Shown in pieces: positions 15,041 through 22,652 of a stretch of 64,000 nucleotides of DNA. The DNA is taken from contig NZ_SBIW01000007.1 of NCBI RefSeq assembly GCF_004054195.1, positions 62,001 through 126,000 of the forward strand. The letters are read 5' to 3'. Position 1 is the stretch's first letter; every line of letters begins with the position of its first letter. The DNA is from Mucilaginibacter gilvus (GTDB lineage: Bacteria > Bacteroidota > Bacteroidia > Sphingobacteriales > Sphingobacteriaceae). The notes below the pieces were generated by a model. That model searched no databases. It had not been told where the DNA came from and was given only the letters and a program-made list of their open reading frames with translations. Both the position numbers and the translations under genes were made by a program.

Positions 15041-15730
15041 ATGAGCACCGTAAAACAAAAGATCTTAATTGTTGACGACGAACCCGATATTTTAGAACTG
15101 ATAGAATATAACCTCAAAAAAGAAGGCTATCAGGTTTATTCGGCCCGTAATGGGCAGGAGGCCGTTGCCGAAGCTAAAAAGACACTTCCCGATCTTATTG
15201 TACTGGATATCATGATGCCAAAAATGGACGGCATAGAAGCCTGTCGCATAATGCGCACCATGCCTGAGTTTAAGAACACTTTTATGGTTTTTTTAACCGC
15301 GCGCAGCGAAGAGTATTCAGAAATTGCCGGTTTTAACGTAGGTGCCGATGATTACATCGCGAAACCTATTAAGCCACGCGCGCTCGTGAGTCGTATTAAC
15401 GCTATCCTGCGCCGCAATGCACCACCCGAAGACGTTACCGATAACAAGTTGGAAATTGGCGACCTTGTGATAGACCGCGAAGCTTACTTGGTTTACCAAA
15501 AAAGCGTAAAGGTAGTATTGGCCAAAAAAGAATTTGAGTTGCTTTACCTGCTGGCCTCTAAACCCGGCAAGGTTTACACCCGCGAGGTGATCCTGAAAAA
15601 TATTTGGGAAGACTCGGTAGTGGTAACCAACCGCACCATTGATGTACACATCCGCAAACTACGCGAAAAGCTCGGTGATGATGTTGTAGCCACCGTAAAA
15701 GGTGTAGGCTATAAGTTTGAAGCCCGATAG
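15041..15730 (+). CDS. OmpR/PhoB-family response regulator
   Basis: A 229-aa two-domain regulator. The receiver spans about residues 6-120, with acidic pair D12/D13, phospho-acceptor D56 (LIVLDIMMP), T86 and K108 all present, so it should be phosphorylatable. The winged helix covers about 130-228 (KEFELLYLLASKPGKVYTREVILKNIW, then VTNRTIDVHIRKLREKLG and VKGVGYKF). No histidine kinase gene lies beside it. The overall look is PhoB/PhoP-like, and the upstream phased TTAACA-like repeats suggest autoregulation. The gene is monocistronic, followed directly by a strong terminator. Confidence 0.93.
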   Translation: MSTVKQKILIVDDEPDILELIEYNLKKEGYQVYSARNGQEAVAEAKKTLPDLIVLDIMMPKMDGIEACRIMRTMPEFKNTFMVFLTARSEEYSEIAGFNVGADDYIAKPIKPRALVSRINAILRRNAPPEDVTDNKLEIGDLVIDREAYLVYQKSVKVVLAKKEFELLYLLASKPGKVYTREVILKNIWEDSVVVTNRTIDVHIRKLREKLGDDVVATVKGVGYKFEAR

Positions 15731-15738
15731 ATAAAACA

Positions 15739-15774
15739 CAACATAGGTCCCGAATTTTCGGGGCCTATGTTGTT
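15739..15774 (+). terminator. Rho-independent terminator
   Basis: CAACATAGG and CCTATGTTG arms extended inward by CCGAA/TTCGG, right after the response regulator stop. Confidence 0.85.
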
Positions 15775-15812
15775 TACACTACCTGCCAATGCTAATATTT
15801 GCCAGGTATTAA

Positions 15813-16370
15813 CTAAGCTTTTGCTGCCGCTTTTTTGCGAGTGGTGGTAGCTGCTTTCTTAACCGATGCTGCGCCTGCTTTTGCTGGGCTTGTTACGGCT
15901 TTAGCTTTATCGGTTGCTTCTGCTTTTGTAGCCGTGGCCGTTTTTTTGGCATCGGCAACGGTTTCTTTCGCTTTAGCGGTTATGGTTTTTGCTTTGTCGT
16001 CCGCTTTGGCTTTGATTTCTGTGGCAGTTGCTTTCGCTGTAGCAGTTACCGCTTTTGCTTTATCGGCGGCTTTAGCTTTTACTTCGGCGGTTTCTTTTTT
16101 GGCACTCGCGGTAGTTTCGCTTACTTTTTTGCTTACCGCGGCTTTCGCTGCAGTGGCTTTTTTAGCAACAGCAGTTTTTGCTGCCGTAGCTTTTTTAGAT
16201 GCGGTTGCCTTTTTGGCGGTAACAGATTCTTTGATATCATCAAATTTTTCCTCTGCTGATTCTTTCAGGTCTTCGGCGGTGTCTTTTGTGCCTTCCCAAA
16301 ATTCCTCTATCGTTTCTTTTATTTTTTCGAAAAAGCCCTTTTCCTCGGGCTGCGTGCTTTCTGTGCTCAT
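15813..16370 (-). CDS. Histone H1-like Ala/Lys-rich protein
   Basis: A 185-aa protein in two parts. Residues 1-50 are acidic and amphipathic (EEKGFFEKIKETIEEFWEG, TAEDLKESAEEKFDD). Residues 51-185 are nearly all Ala, Lys, Thr and Val in KATA, AKxKA and KKA units, ending RKKAAAKA. The tail resembles eukaryotic histone H1 tails and bacterial AlgP/Hc-type DNA-binding proteins; the front resembles small stress proteins with amphipathic helices. A nucleoid or stress role is inference. The opposite strand is also open over the whole length, a by-product of the Ala-rich codons. Confidence 0.75.
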   Translation of the reverse strand: MSTESTQPEEKGFFEKIKETIEEFWEGTKDTAEDLKESAEEKFDDIKESVTAKKATASKKATAAKTAVAKKATAAKAAVSKKVSETTASAKKETAEVKAKAADKAKAVTATAKATATEIKAKADDKAKTITAKAKETVADAKKTATATKAEATDKAKAVTSPAKAGAASVKKAATTTRKKAAAKA

Positions 16371-16494
16371 GTTGTTTTTATTTAGGTAGATGGTTAATGT
16401 TGTTTTTCAGGATAATAACACCGGTGAATTTGTTTTGTTTTTGCGCTGCAGATTCTGTTCTCATATACATAGGCCGGATTACATTAATAAACCG

Positions 16495-16502
16495 TATTTT
16501 TG
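16495..16502 (+). promoter_or_regulatory. Bacteroidetes-type -7 box (TATTTTTG)
   Basis: Exact TAnnTTTG match ending 16 nt before the ATG of the pseudouridine synthase, which implies a very short leader. Confidence 0.5.
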
Positions 16503-16518
16503 CCGGCTATATTAAAAT

Positions 16519-17238
16519 ATGAAATTTCCAAAATTTGCTGACCTGATCCTGTTTGAGAACGATGATATTATTGTGGTGAACAAGCCGCCGTTTATCAGTT
16601 CGCTGGATGAGCGCGAAGGCGGCGAGGTAAATATGCTGCGCCTGGCCAGGCAATATACCGACGACGCCCAGATCTGCCATCGCCTCGATAAAGAGACCTC
16701 AGGCGCGCTTATTATAGCTAAAAACCCCGAAGCTTACCGGGCCGTAAGTATGCAGTTTGAGAGGCGGAAGGTTAAGAAAGTTTACCATGCCGTAATTGAT
16801 GGTACGCACGTGTTTGAGGAGCTGCTTATCGATCTGCCAATCCTGAATGTGGGTAAAGGTACCGTTACCATTAGCCGCCAGGAAGGCAAACGTGCTGAAA
16901 CCTGGTTTCAATCGTTAAAATACTATAAACACTATACTTTGGTAGAATGCCGCCCGGTAACCGGTCGTATGCATCAGATCCGTATCCATTTGGCTACGCA
17001 GCGCGCATCTATCGCCGGCGATGATATGTACAAAGGCCAGCCTGTGTTTCTTTCTAAGCTAAAGCGCAAATATCAATTAGGTAAAGACCAGGAAGAACTG
17101 CCGATAATGAAGCGTTTTGCCTTGCACGCCTATGAAGTAACCTTTAAGTTAGTGAACGAAGAGGTGGTAACCATCCACGCGCCTTACCCAAAAGATTTTG
17201 AAACGCTTTTGAAATTACTGGATAAGTTTGATGCTTAA
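16519..17238 (+). CDS. RluA-family pseudouridine synthase
   Basis: A 239-aa cytosolic enzyme that converts uridine to pseudouridine in RNA. The family motif ICHRLDKETSGALI gives the catalytic aspartate D57, and the late motif RPVTGRMHQIRIHLA is present. The N-terminus starts directly at the catalytic domain (ILFENDDIIVVNKPP) without an S4 RNA-binding domain, so it is a short RluA-type member; whether it acts on rRNA or tRNA cannot be told. It ends 4 bp from the convergent lipoprotein gene. Confidence 0.92.
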   Translation: MKFPKFADLILFENDDIIVVNKPPFISSLDEREGGEVNMLRLARQYTDDAQICHRLDKETSGALIIAKNPEAYRAVSMQFERRKVKKVYHAVIDGTHVFEELLIDLPILNVGKGTVTISRQEGKRAETWFQSLKYYKHYTLVECRPVTGRMHQIRIHLATQRASIAGDDMYKGQPVFLSKLKRKYQLGKDQEELPIMKRFALHAYEVTFKLVNEEVVTIHAPYPKDFETLLKLLDKFDA

Positions 17239-17242
17239 TACG

Positions 17243-18164
17243 TCAGATCAACTTTTTGCTTTTGTAATCCTTCAATAAAGCGTCTGCTTGTGCTTGGTCG
17301 TTTTTTAACAGGAGGCCAAAATATGCTGATGCCAGTTTGTAGGTTTTGCTTGATGGAGATTTAATTTGAAGGCTCGCGAGCGCTTCCTTGTAATAGTTGG
17401 AAACGGTTCCTTTCTCATCCTCAATCACAGGTGTGTTATCCATACCTTCCAATAACGTGGCAAGATATGCTCGCCAATTGCCTTTGGCGCTGCTTGCAAT
17501 TATAGCGTTTGGATATTTTACCGAGAAGTTTTCCCACCAAACTGTCCGCCGGGCAAGTTGAATAGAGCTTATGGTAAGCCCTGCATCTTCCTGAAAGCCC
17601 TCTTTTTCTTCCTTGCTGAATTGCACCAGGTATTGCTGTAAAGCCGGTGACAAGTATGGCGAAAACCATTTGACGTCAAAATCATAGTCCCGTCCAAGGT
17701 AAGTTTCCCCCTCAGACATGTAGATATAAAAACAGTTCTCCCGTAATCCTTTACCATAGGCTACCAGCGCCGCAGATAGTTTGGATTGGGGGAGGGTGTC
17801 AACTTGGGTGGTATCCATAATTAAGGAGTCGAAAGCGAGCGTTTGTTTACTTCGCGATTCGTCTATCACCTCAATTAAGTGGGTAAAGAACTTTTGGTAT
17901 ATCAAAAAATAGGCGGTATCCTGGGTAGGCTGATCCTGATGGGCAAATAACGCGACGCATTTTTTTTGCAGCCAGGGTAGACGACCCCATTTTGTTACTA
18001 CCCAGACCGCTTAAAAACTTTTGATAGTCTTTAAGCACCGCCTGCCCATAGTTGGAGATTCTAATTTGTGTTGACCTGGCTTTTTTTGCTTTGTCTGTTT
18101 TTTTTGGTGCCGGTTGTTTGCAGGCCGCTAAGCACACAGCAACTAATAACAGTAAATATTTCAT
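17243..18164 (-). pseudogene. Lipoprotein gene split by a frameshift at an A8 run
   Basis: Translation from the ATG at 18164 gives a lipoprotein signal (MKYLLLLVAVCLAAC, Cys15) and about 50 normal residues, then reaches a run of eight A on the coding strand (17960-17967) and soon drifts to a stop. With seven A the frame continues as AAKKCVALFAHQDQPTQDTAYFLIY and joins the long frame ending at 17243, giving 306 codons. The joined product is an exported lipoprotein of unknown family with WWENFSVKYPN and a helical C-terminus. The alternatives are a true pseudogene, slippage on the A-run that makes both products, or a base-calling error in a homopolymer. Confidence 0.75.
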
Positions 18165-18194
18165 CGGGATTAAATATAAATTAAACGAACAAAA

Positions 18195-18227
18195 AAAGCC
18201 CATACATTAATTTAATGCATGGGCTTT
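18195..18227 (-). terminator. Hairpin terminator for the small lipoprotein gene
   Basis: AAAGCCCATACATTAA pairs with TTAATGCATGGGCTTT with one mismatch. On the minus strand it is followed by a T7 run, and it lies 28 nt past the stop of the 18256-18471 gene. Confidence 0.8.
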
Positions 18228-18255
18228 AATATTATTAAAGCTGAAATTTAGCTTA

Positions 18256-18471
18256 TTATTTGCTCGGTGGAGTTGTGTCTCTCAGGAATGTTGCACTTGC
18301 AGGCGGAGTTGTATCCCTAAATGCTCTGAAAGACGGTGGAGTAGTGTCTTTCTTCATGTTTTTAGAAATAGAACCAATTGTACCTTTTGGTGTAACAGAG
18401 TGGTCTTTTTGGCAAGAGTAAATGCTGATAGCAACAACGGCCATAGCAACAAAAGGTATAATTTTTTTCAT
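18256..18471 (-). CDS. 71-aa lipoprotein with three DTTPP repeats
   Basis: The signal peptide MKKIIPFVAMAVVAISIYSC ends in a lipobox (Cys20). The mature 52 residues contain three RDTTPP/KDTTPP units (KKDTTPPSFRAF, RDTTPPASATFL, RDTTPPSK) close to the C-terminus. No known family. The signal, the repeat and its own terminator support a real gene. It is likely exposed at the cell envelope. Confidence 0.65.
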   Translation of the reverse strand: MKKIIPFVAMAVVAISIYSCQKDHSVTPKGTIGSISKNMKKDTTPPSFRAFRDTTPPASATFLRDTTPPSK

Positions 18472-18610
18472 GTGTATATTTAGTAGTTTTTTGTACTGTC
18501 CTTTTAAATTAAGTAAAGATATAAAATATATTTATAACCAAGTATTAATACGTGGTTATTTTAAAAAAGTTCCGGAAAAAACGTTTTTTTTTGAAAATAG
18601 GCATGTATAA

Positions 18611-18659
18611 TTTTCTATAATTTGTTTTTATCAAAGGCAACCGTAAATTTATAGAAAAT
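18611..18659 (+). promoter_or_regulatory. Inverted repeat just upstream of the TPR/H-box gene
   Basis: TTTTCTATAATTT (18611-18623) and AAATTTATAGAAAA (18645-18658) are near-perfect inverted copies, ending 8 nt before the ATG at 18667. It may be an operator or a hairpin over the start. Confidence 0.4.
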
Positions 18660-18666
18660 ATACTTC

Positions 18667-20175
18667 ATGCGTAGAACGCTTATTATTGTTATAAGTATTA
18701 CATTTTCATTTTTTTTTGCTGTGCATGCACAAGTGCCTAAAGTTGCTGTTGTGCCCTTTCAACAGTCAAAAATAAACCAGGATACTTTAGCCAATATCCT
18801 TGAGCAGAAAGACGATTTTACAAGGCAAAAGAGGTTGGTTGTTTTTGTAAAAAATTATATACAAGCTTCGGCAGAGGATAAGCTTATGGCCGTTCAAGAT
18901 ACTTTTAACCAGGCGTTTACAAAATACAGCATGGTTGATAGGGATGCGTTCTCTAATTTTATGGCCAGTTTTGCCTTGTACAAAAAGCACAATTTAAAAG
19001 ACGCCGAGGTTTACATGAACAAGGCCATCCAACTGGCCGAAAAAAAGAACGACGCCTATCTTTTGTTCCAGTTTTACACACATTTGGGCTTCATCCAAAC
19101 CGATCAGGGTAACTTTATCGCCGCTGTTTACAACTACAGGTTGGCAAAAAAAGAAGTAGTAAAACTGAAGGATAAACTGCCGGATAATCGCCCGCAGGCA
19201 TCTTTAAACATTAATATCTCTGATCTTTATTATAAATCGGGCTTCTATACCCAGTCTTTAAACTACCTCGACAAGGCTTTAGCCTTGATAAGTAAGGACG
19301 AAAAAAATATGAATTTGCTATCGAGCGTGATTTATTATAATAAGTCTGAAAACTATTTCAGGAAAAATGATATTGATTCGTTGAAGGCCTATCATGCAAA
19401 ACTGAATGATCCGCGTAACAAAAATTACAAAATATATAATTACAGGCAGCGTACGGCTTATTACATTACTTTGCTAAAGCGCGATTACCCATTGGCCATT
19501 AAACAAATAATTGCCATGGAAAAAAGCGCTAAATACATTTATAGCGACCTGGAGGAGCAACGACTTGCCGATGCTTATTTTATGAATGGGCAGCTGGATT
19601 CTGCAAAAAAGAAGGTAGATGCCCAATTAGCCATCGCCGCAGCAAATAACCACCCCGAGATCAAGTATCACTTTTATGATGTACTGGCGCAAATAGCGCA
19701 GCAAAAAGGCGATAACAAACTGGCATCATACAATTATATGCTGGCGCTTAAAGAGTCGCAAGAGAATAATTTGCGGTTAACACAGGTAGGGGACATCTCC
19801 TCGCAAATAAAAATAGACGAGGCCGAAAACTCTTACACGCAGCGTACCGCCATTTACGAAAAAGAACGCCTTTGGCTGATATTTATGGTGGTAGTAGCCG
19901 CTTTAATAATTGTGGCCATAGCGCTTATTTACCGTAACGTAAAGCAGAAACGCCACTACGAACAGCTTTTGTTTGCTACCAAAAAGGCCGAACTTGCCTT
20001 TATCAATTCGCACGAGGTACGTAAGCACCTCACCAATATCCTGGGTATTATGGATATTATACAGCATAGCGATAATAATAAAGAGGAGTATAAACAATGC
20101 GAAGAGTATCTGCTCAGCTCTGCAAAACGCCTTGATGAAGCGATTAAGAATATCTCCGAAAAAATTAACGAATAA
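18667..20175 (+). CDS. Periplasmic TPR sensor with a lone HisKA-like H-box
   Basis: A 502-aa protein with a signal peptide (to about VHAQ), tetratricopeptide-type helical repeats over about residues 90-380 (AYLLFQFYTHLGFIQTDQGNFIAAVYNYRLA and others), and a membrane segment at about 402-422. A short cytosolic tail begins with a coiled linker and has an H-box-like FINSHEVRKHLTNILGIMDI with H449. The protein ends 53 residues later, so the whole ATPase domain of a histidine kinase is missing. In full-length relatives this TPR-TM-HisKA layout is followed by the kinase domain. It may be a phosphotransfer or decoy protein, or a truncated kinase. Confidence 0.75.
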   Translation: MRRTLIIVISITFSFFFAVHAQVPKVAVVPFQQSKINQDTLANILEQKDDFTRQKRLVVFVKNYIQASAEDKLMAVQDTFNQAFTKYSMVDRDAFSNFMASFALYKKHNLKDAEVYMNKAIQLAEKKNDAYLLFQFYTHLGFIQTDQGNFIAAVYNYRLAKKEVVKLKDKLPDNRPQASLNINISDLYYKSGFYTQSLNYLDKALALISKDEKNMNLLSSVIYYNKSENYFRKNDIDSLKAYHAKLNDPRNKNYKIYNYRQRTAYYITLLKRDYPLAIKQIIAMEKSAKYIYSDLEEQRLADAYFMNGQLDSAKKKVDAQLAIAAANNHPEIKYHFYDVLAQIAQQKGDNKLASYNYMLALKESQENNLRLTQVGDISSQIKIDEAENSYTQRTAIYEKERLWLIFMVVVAALIIVAIALIYRNVKQKRHYEQLLFATKKAELAFINSHEVRKHLTNILGIMDIIQHSDNNKEEYKQCEEYLLSSAKRLDEAIKNISEKINE

Positions 20176-20176
20176 A

Positions 20177-20890
20177 TTAGTCTTTCTGATACATCAGGAA
20201 ATGTTGTATCGGCATAAATTCGCCCCGGCGAACCAGGTGGAAACCGTTTGCTTTCATTTCTTTATTCACCTGGGCTACGCTCATTTTATGTAACGCCTTT
20301 ATAGCTACTTCGGGATCTTCTGCGCGGTATTCCAATAATAACAGCTTTCCTTTCGGTTTTAATGATGCACTTATAGCCTGCAATATTTCTTGCGGATAAA
20401 GCAATTCGTGGTATACATCTACCATTATGGCCAGGTCTATAATATTGGGTGGTAGGTTTGGGGAGCGTTCGCTGCCTTTTATAACCGTAACATTGGCTTG
20501 TTTAAGTTGCGTGCTTTTATTTTCAAGGTACTTAATGGCATCATCCTGTATCTCTACGGCGTAAACCTTTCCTAATGGTACCTTTGGCGAGATCCTGAAA
20601 GTGTAATAACCGGTGCCGGCACCTATATCGGCAACTACGCTGTTTTTGTTAATTGGTAACCTGGATATGGCAAGCTCTGTATTTTCTTCCCGCTGGCGGC
20701 TATCGCGTTCCAACCAGGCAGCTCCATCAAAACTCATCATCTGTGCAATTTCGCGGCCAAGGTAAAATTTACCCTCCCCGCCGGTAGTAGCAGTTTTATA
20801 GGTATATACGGCACCCGGTTGCTGCGCCGATAATTTTAGGCAGAGCGTTAAGGCGTACAGGAATAAGCAGGCATGTTTTACACTGAGCAT
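20177..20890 (-). CDS. Exported class I SAM-dependent methyltransferase
   Basis: A 237-aa protein. Residues 1-23 form a plausible signal peptide (MLSVKHACLFLYALTLCLKLSAQ). The Rossmann methyltransferase fold follows, with motif I VADIGAGTGYYTFRI, an acidic residue ending strand 2 (VYAVEIQDDAI), and motif IV near DLAIMVDVYHELLYP. SAM is a cytosolic cofactor, so a signal peptide is odd; either the segment is a membrane anchor or the true location differs. It is convergent with the TPR gene, 1 bp apart. Substrate unknown. Confidence 0.8.
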   Translation of the reverse strand: MLSVKHACLFLYALTLCLKLSAQQPGAVYTYKTATTGGEGKFYLGREIAQMMSFDGAAWLERDSRQREENTELAISRLPINKNSVVADIGAGTGYYTFRISPKVPLGKVYAVEIQDDAIKYLENKSTQLKQANVTVIKGSERSPNLPPNIIDLAIMVDVYHELLYPQEILQAISASLKPKGKLLLLEYRAEDPEVAIKALHKMSVAQVNKEMKANGFHLVRRGEFMPIQHFLMYQKD

Positions 20891-20984
20891 ATTTTACTTA
20901 ACGTAAAACAGCCGTACTAAGTTTTATTGCTATAAACGGACGATAGAAAGGTTGGTTGCTGTAAGGTTTAGGTTGCGCGCTTGT

Positions 20985-21419
20985 TTACAAGTTTATCAAA
21001 TTGGTTTCCCTTGCAATAATATCGGCAATGCTGGTTTCTGATAGTATTTTTAGCGAAGCATCGCGTACTTCAATAAAAACGTCACGGATACCGCAGGTAG
21101 TTTCCTGGTGGCATTCGTCGCAACGATGGTAAAAATTTAAGCTGGCACAGGGTACCATGGCTATTGGTCCATCGGTAATGCGCATAATACTCACCAAAAA
21201 AATCTCTTTTGGGTCCTTATTTAAGCTGTAACCACCGCCTGCGCCCTTTTTACTGTATAAAAAACCGGCGTTGCGAAGGTCTAAAAGGATCTGTTCCAGG
21301 AATTTTTTCGGAATTTTTTCTACTTCGGCAATTTTAGATATCTGCATGGGCGGTTTATCCATGTTTTTGCCCATGGCTACCAGCGCTTTTATGGCGTATT
21401 TAGTTTTTTTGGATAGCAT
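20985..21419 (-). CDS. Rrf2-family transcription regulator with four cysteines
   Basis: A 144-aa protein with the Rrf2 winged helix (KYAIKALVAMGKN, ISKIAEVEKIPKKFLEQILLDLRNAGFL, KGAGGGYSL). Four cysteines occur at 91, 100, 103 and 109. Iron-sulfur members such as IscR have three, so binding of a cluster or another redox or metal signal is plausible but not shown. The target is unknown; the downstream neighbour is the exported methyltransferase. Confidence 0.9.
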   Translation of the reverse strand: MLSKKTKYAIKALVAMGKNMDKPPMQISKIAEVEKIPKKFLEQILLDLRNAGFLYSKKGAGGGYSLNKDPKEIFLVSIMRITDGPIAMVPCASLNFYHRCDECHQETTCGIRDVFIEVRDASLKILSETSIADIIARETNLINL

Positions 21420-21488
21420 TTTTAAAATTAAGCTGCAAAGTTACGTAAACAAAATTTGTTAAGCTAACAGGCGAAAATTAAGTAAAAA

Positions 21489-21767
21489 TTATGATTTATC
21501 TGAGTGCCCCAAACTTTTCTCCGGGTTAACTATATCTCTTATCAATTGTTTCAATTCTTTTATCTCCGGAAAACGCCCCTGTTGCTTTCTGTCGAAGATC
21601 TCGGCATCGTTTACCCGGATAGTATATCTCCCGCTTGTTTCGCTTGGTTGCAGCGTTACACCGTAAAGATCATCACTAAAGGTTGTAAGCAGTTCCTGGG
21701 CCATGTAGGCGGCGCGGAGTAGCCAGTTGCATTTTGGGCAATATTCTATTATAACCGTAGGTTTCAT
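21489..21767 (-). CDS. SelT/SelW/SelH (Rdx) family selenoprotein-like protein
   Basis: A 92-aa protein with the CxxC redox site YCPKC (C10, C13) after the first strand, then a helix and GRYTIRVNDAEIFDRKQQGRFPEIKELKQLIRD, as in Rdx-domain proteins. Cysteine stands where selenocysteine may occur in relatives. A thioredoxin-like redox role is known for the family only in general terms. The gene lies between the NUDIX regulator and Rrf2 on the same strand. Confidence 0.85.
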   Translation of the reverse strand: MKPTVIIEYCPKCNWLLRAAYMAQELLTTFSDDLYGVTLQPSETSGRYTIRVNDAEIFDRKQQGRFPEIKELKQLIRDIVNPEKSLGHSDKS

Positions 21768-21785
21768 CGTTATAAAAATAGTAAC

Positions 21786-22514
21786 TTATTTAGAAACAAA
21801 ACGATATAAATATGGCGCTTTATGTGCGCCCCCGCTATATTTTTTTGCAATCCGCTCCAATATACCCATGCTGAGCATTTTGCGCTGAAATGCAGGGCGA
21901 AGTAACCTTTTGCCTAATATAGTTTCGTAGAGGCTTTGCAGATCGCCCATGGTGAAATCTTCGGGCAGCAGGTTAAAGCCTATTAGCTTATCATCCAGCA
22001 TAATTCTGAGCGATTGCAATGCTTTATTTACAATGGCGGTATGATCCTGTATCAGTGGGGGGAGTGCATTGAGATCGTACCAGCCGCAGCTATCAAATAT
22101 TTTATCGGGTGTGGGGGTAACCCGGGTAAAATCTACCAAGGCAAAATAACCTACGCTGATAAAGCGCTGCAGCAGCCAGTGACCTGCATCAGGCTGAGCG
22201 CCGTTGGCGATCATAAAGGAAGCGAAGGGTGATGGGTCGTGCCGGGCCAGATCGCCAAAAACGTGGAACTGTTCCAAAAAAATATCAGTCAAGCCTGTAC
22301 GCTCTGATGCCACCCGTTTCGCAGCATCGTCCAGGTTTTCGTTTTTGCGGATGAAACCGCCGGGCAGCGCATGCAGGTGCGTTTTGCTGTACCGCATCAT
22401 CAGCACTTTTAATTGCCTATCATGAAAGCCAAATATTACGGCATCCACAGCAAGGTGAGGAATAAATCCTTCGTCCGTAGGAGGGCCTTCTGTTGATGTT
22501 GGTTGCTTAGTCAT
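21786..22514 (-). CDS. NUDIX-domain transcription regulator (NrtR/AraR type), catalytically degenerate
   Basis: 242 aa from the ATG at 22514; a longer reading upstream has no family similarity. An N-terminal NUDIX domain (about residues 20-150) is followed by a winged helix (about 165-240; EDFTMGDLQSLYETILGKRLLRPAFQRKM). The NUDIX box is broken: the expected REUxEE reads R67-V-A-S-E71-R72, so two of three metal-binding glutamates are lost. Such proteins sense sugars or nucleotide ligands and repress nearby operons. A divergent esterase gene and a 23-bp palindrome upstream support local regulation. Confidence 0.85.
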   Translation of the reverse strand: MTKQPTSTEGPPTDEGFIPHLAVDAVIFGFHDRQLKVLMMRYSKTHLHALPGGFIRKNENLDDAAKRVASERTGLTDIFLEQFHVFGDLARHDPSPFASFMIANGAQPDAGHWLLQRFISVGYFALVDFTRVTPTPDKIFDSCGWYDLNALPPLIQDHTAIVNKALQSLRIMLDDKLIGFNLLPEDFTMGDLQSLYETILGKRLLRPAFQRKMLSMGILERIAKKYSGGAHKAPYLYRFVSK

Positions 22515-22565
22515 TATTTTGCCGGGCAAACAAATAAATTTGATAATGCCAAAATTACGAATTAT

Positions 22566-22588
22566 TATTGTAACATAATGATACAATA
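22566..22588. promoter_or_regulatory. Candidate operator palindrome of the NUDIX regulator
   Basis: TATTGTAAC-ATAAT-GATACAATA: 9-bp arms with one mismatch, 5-bp centre. It lies between the divergent regulator and carboxylesterase genes. Confidence 0.6.
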
Positions 22589-22652
22589 GTTGATCCGCCC
22601 GAGGATGATGTTTGTTATCCATTCAAATCCAACCAAATAAACAAAATTCAGA

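Noticed and set aside
15835..16389. 184-aa plus-strand ORF opposite the H1-like gene
   Set aside because: A mirror of the Ala/Lys codons; its Ala/Val-only sequence is what the antisense of such a repeat always gives.
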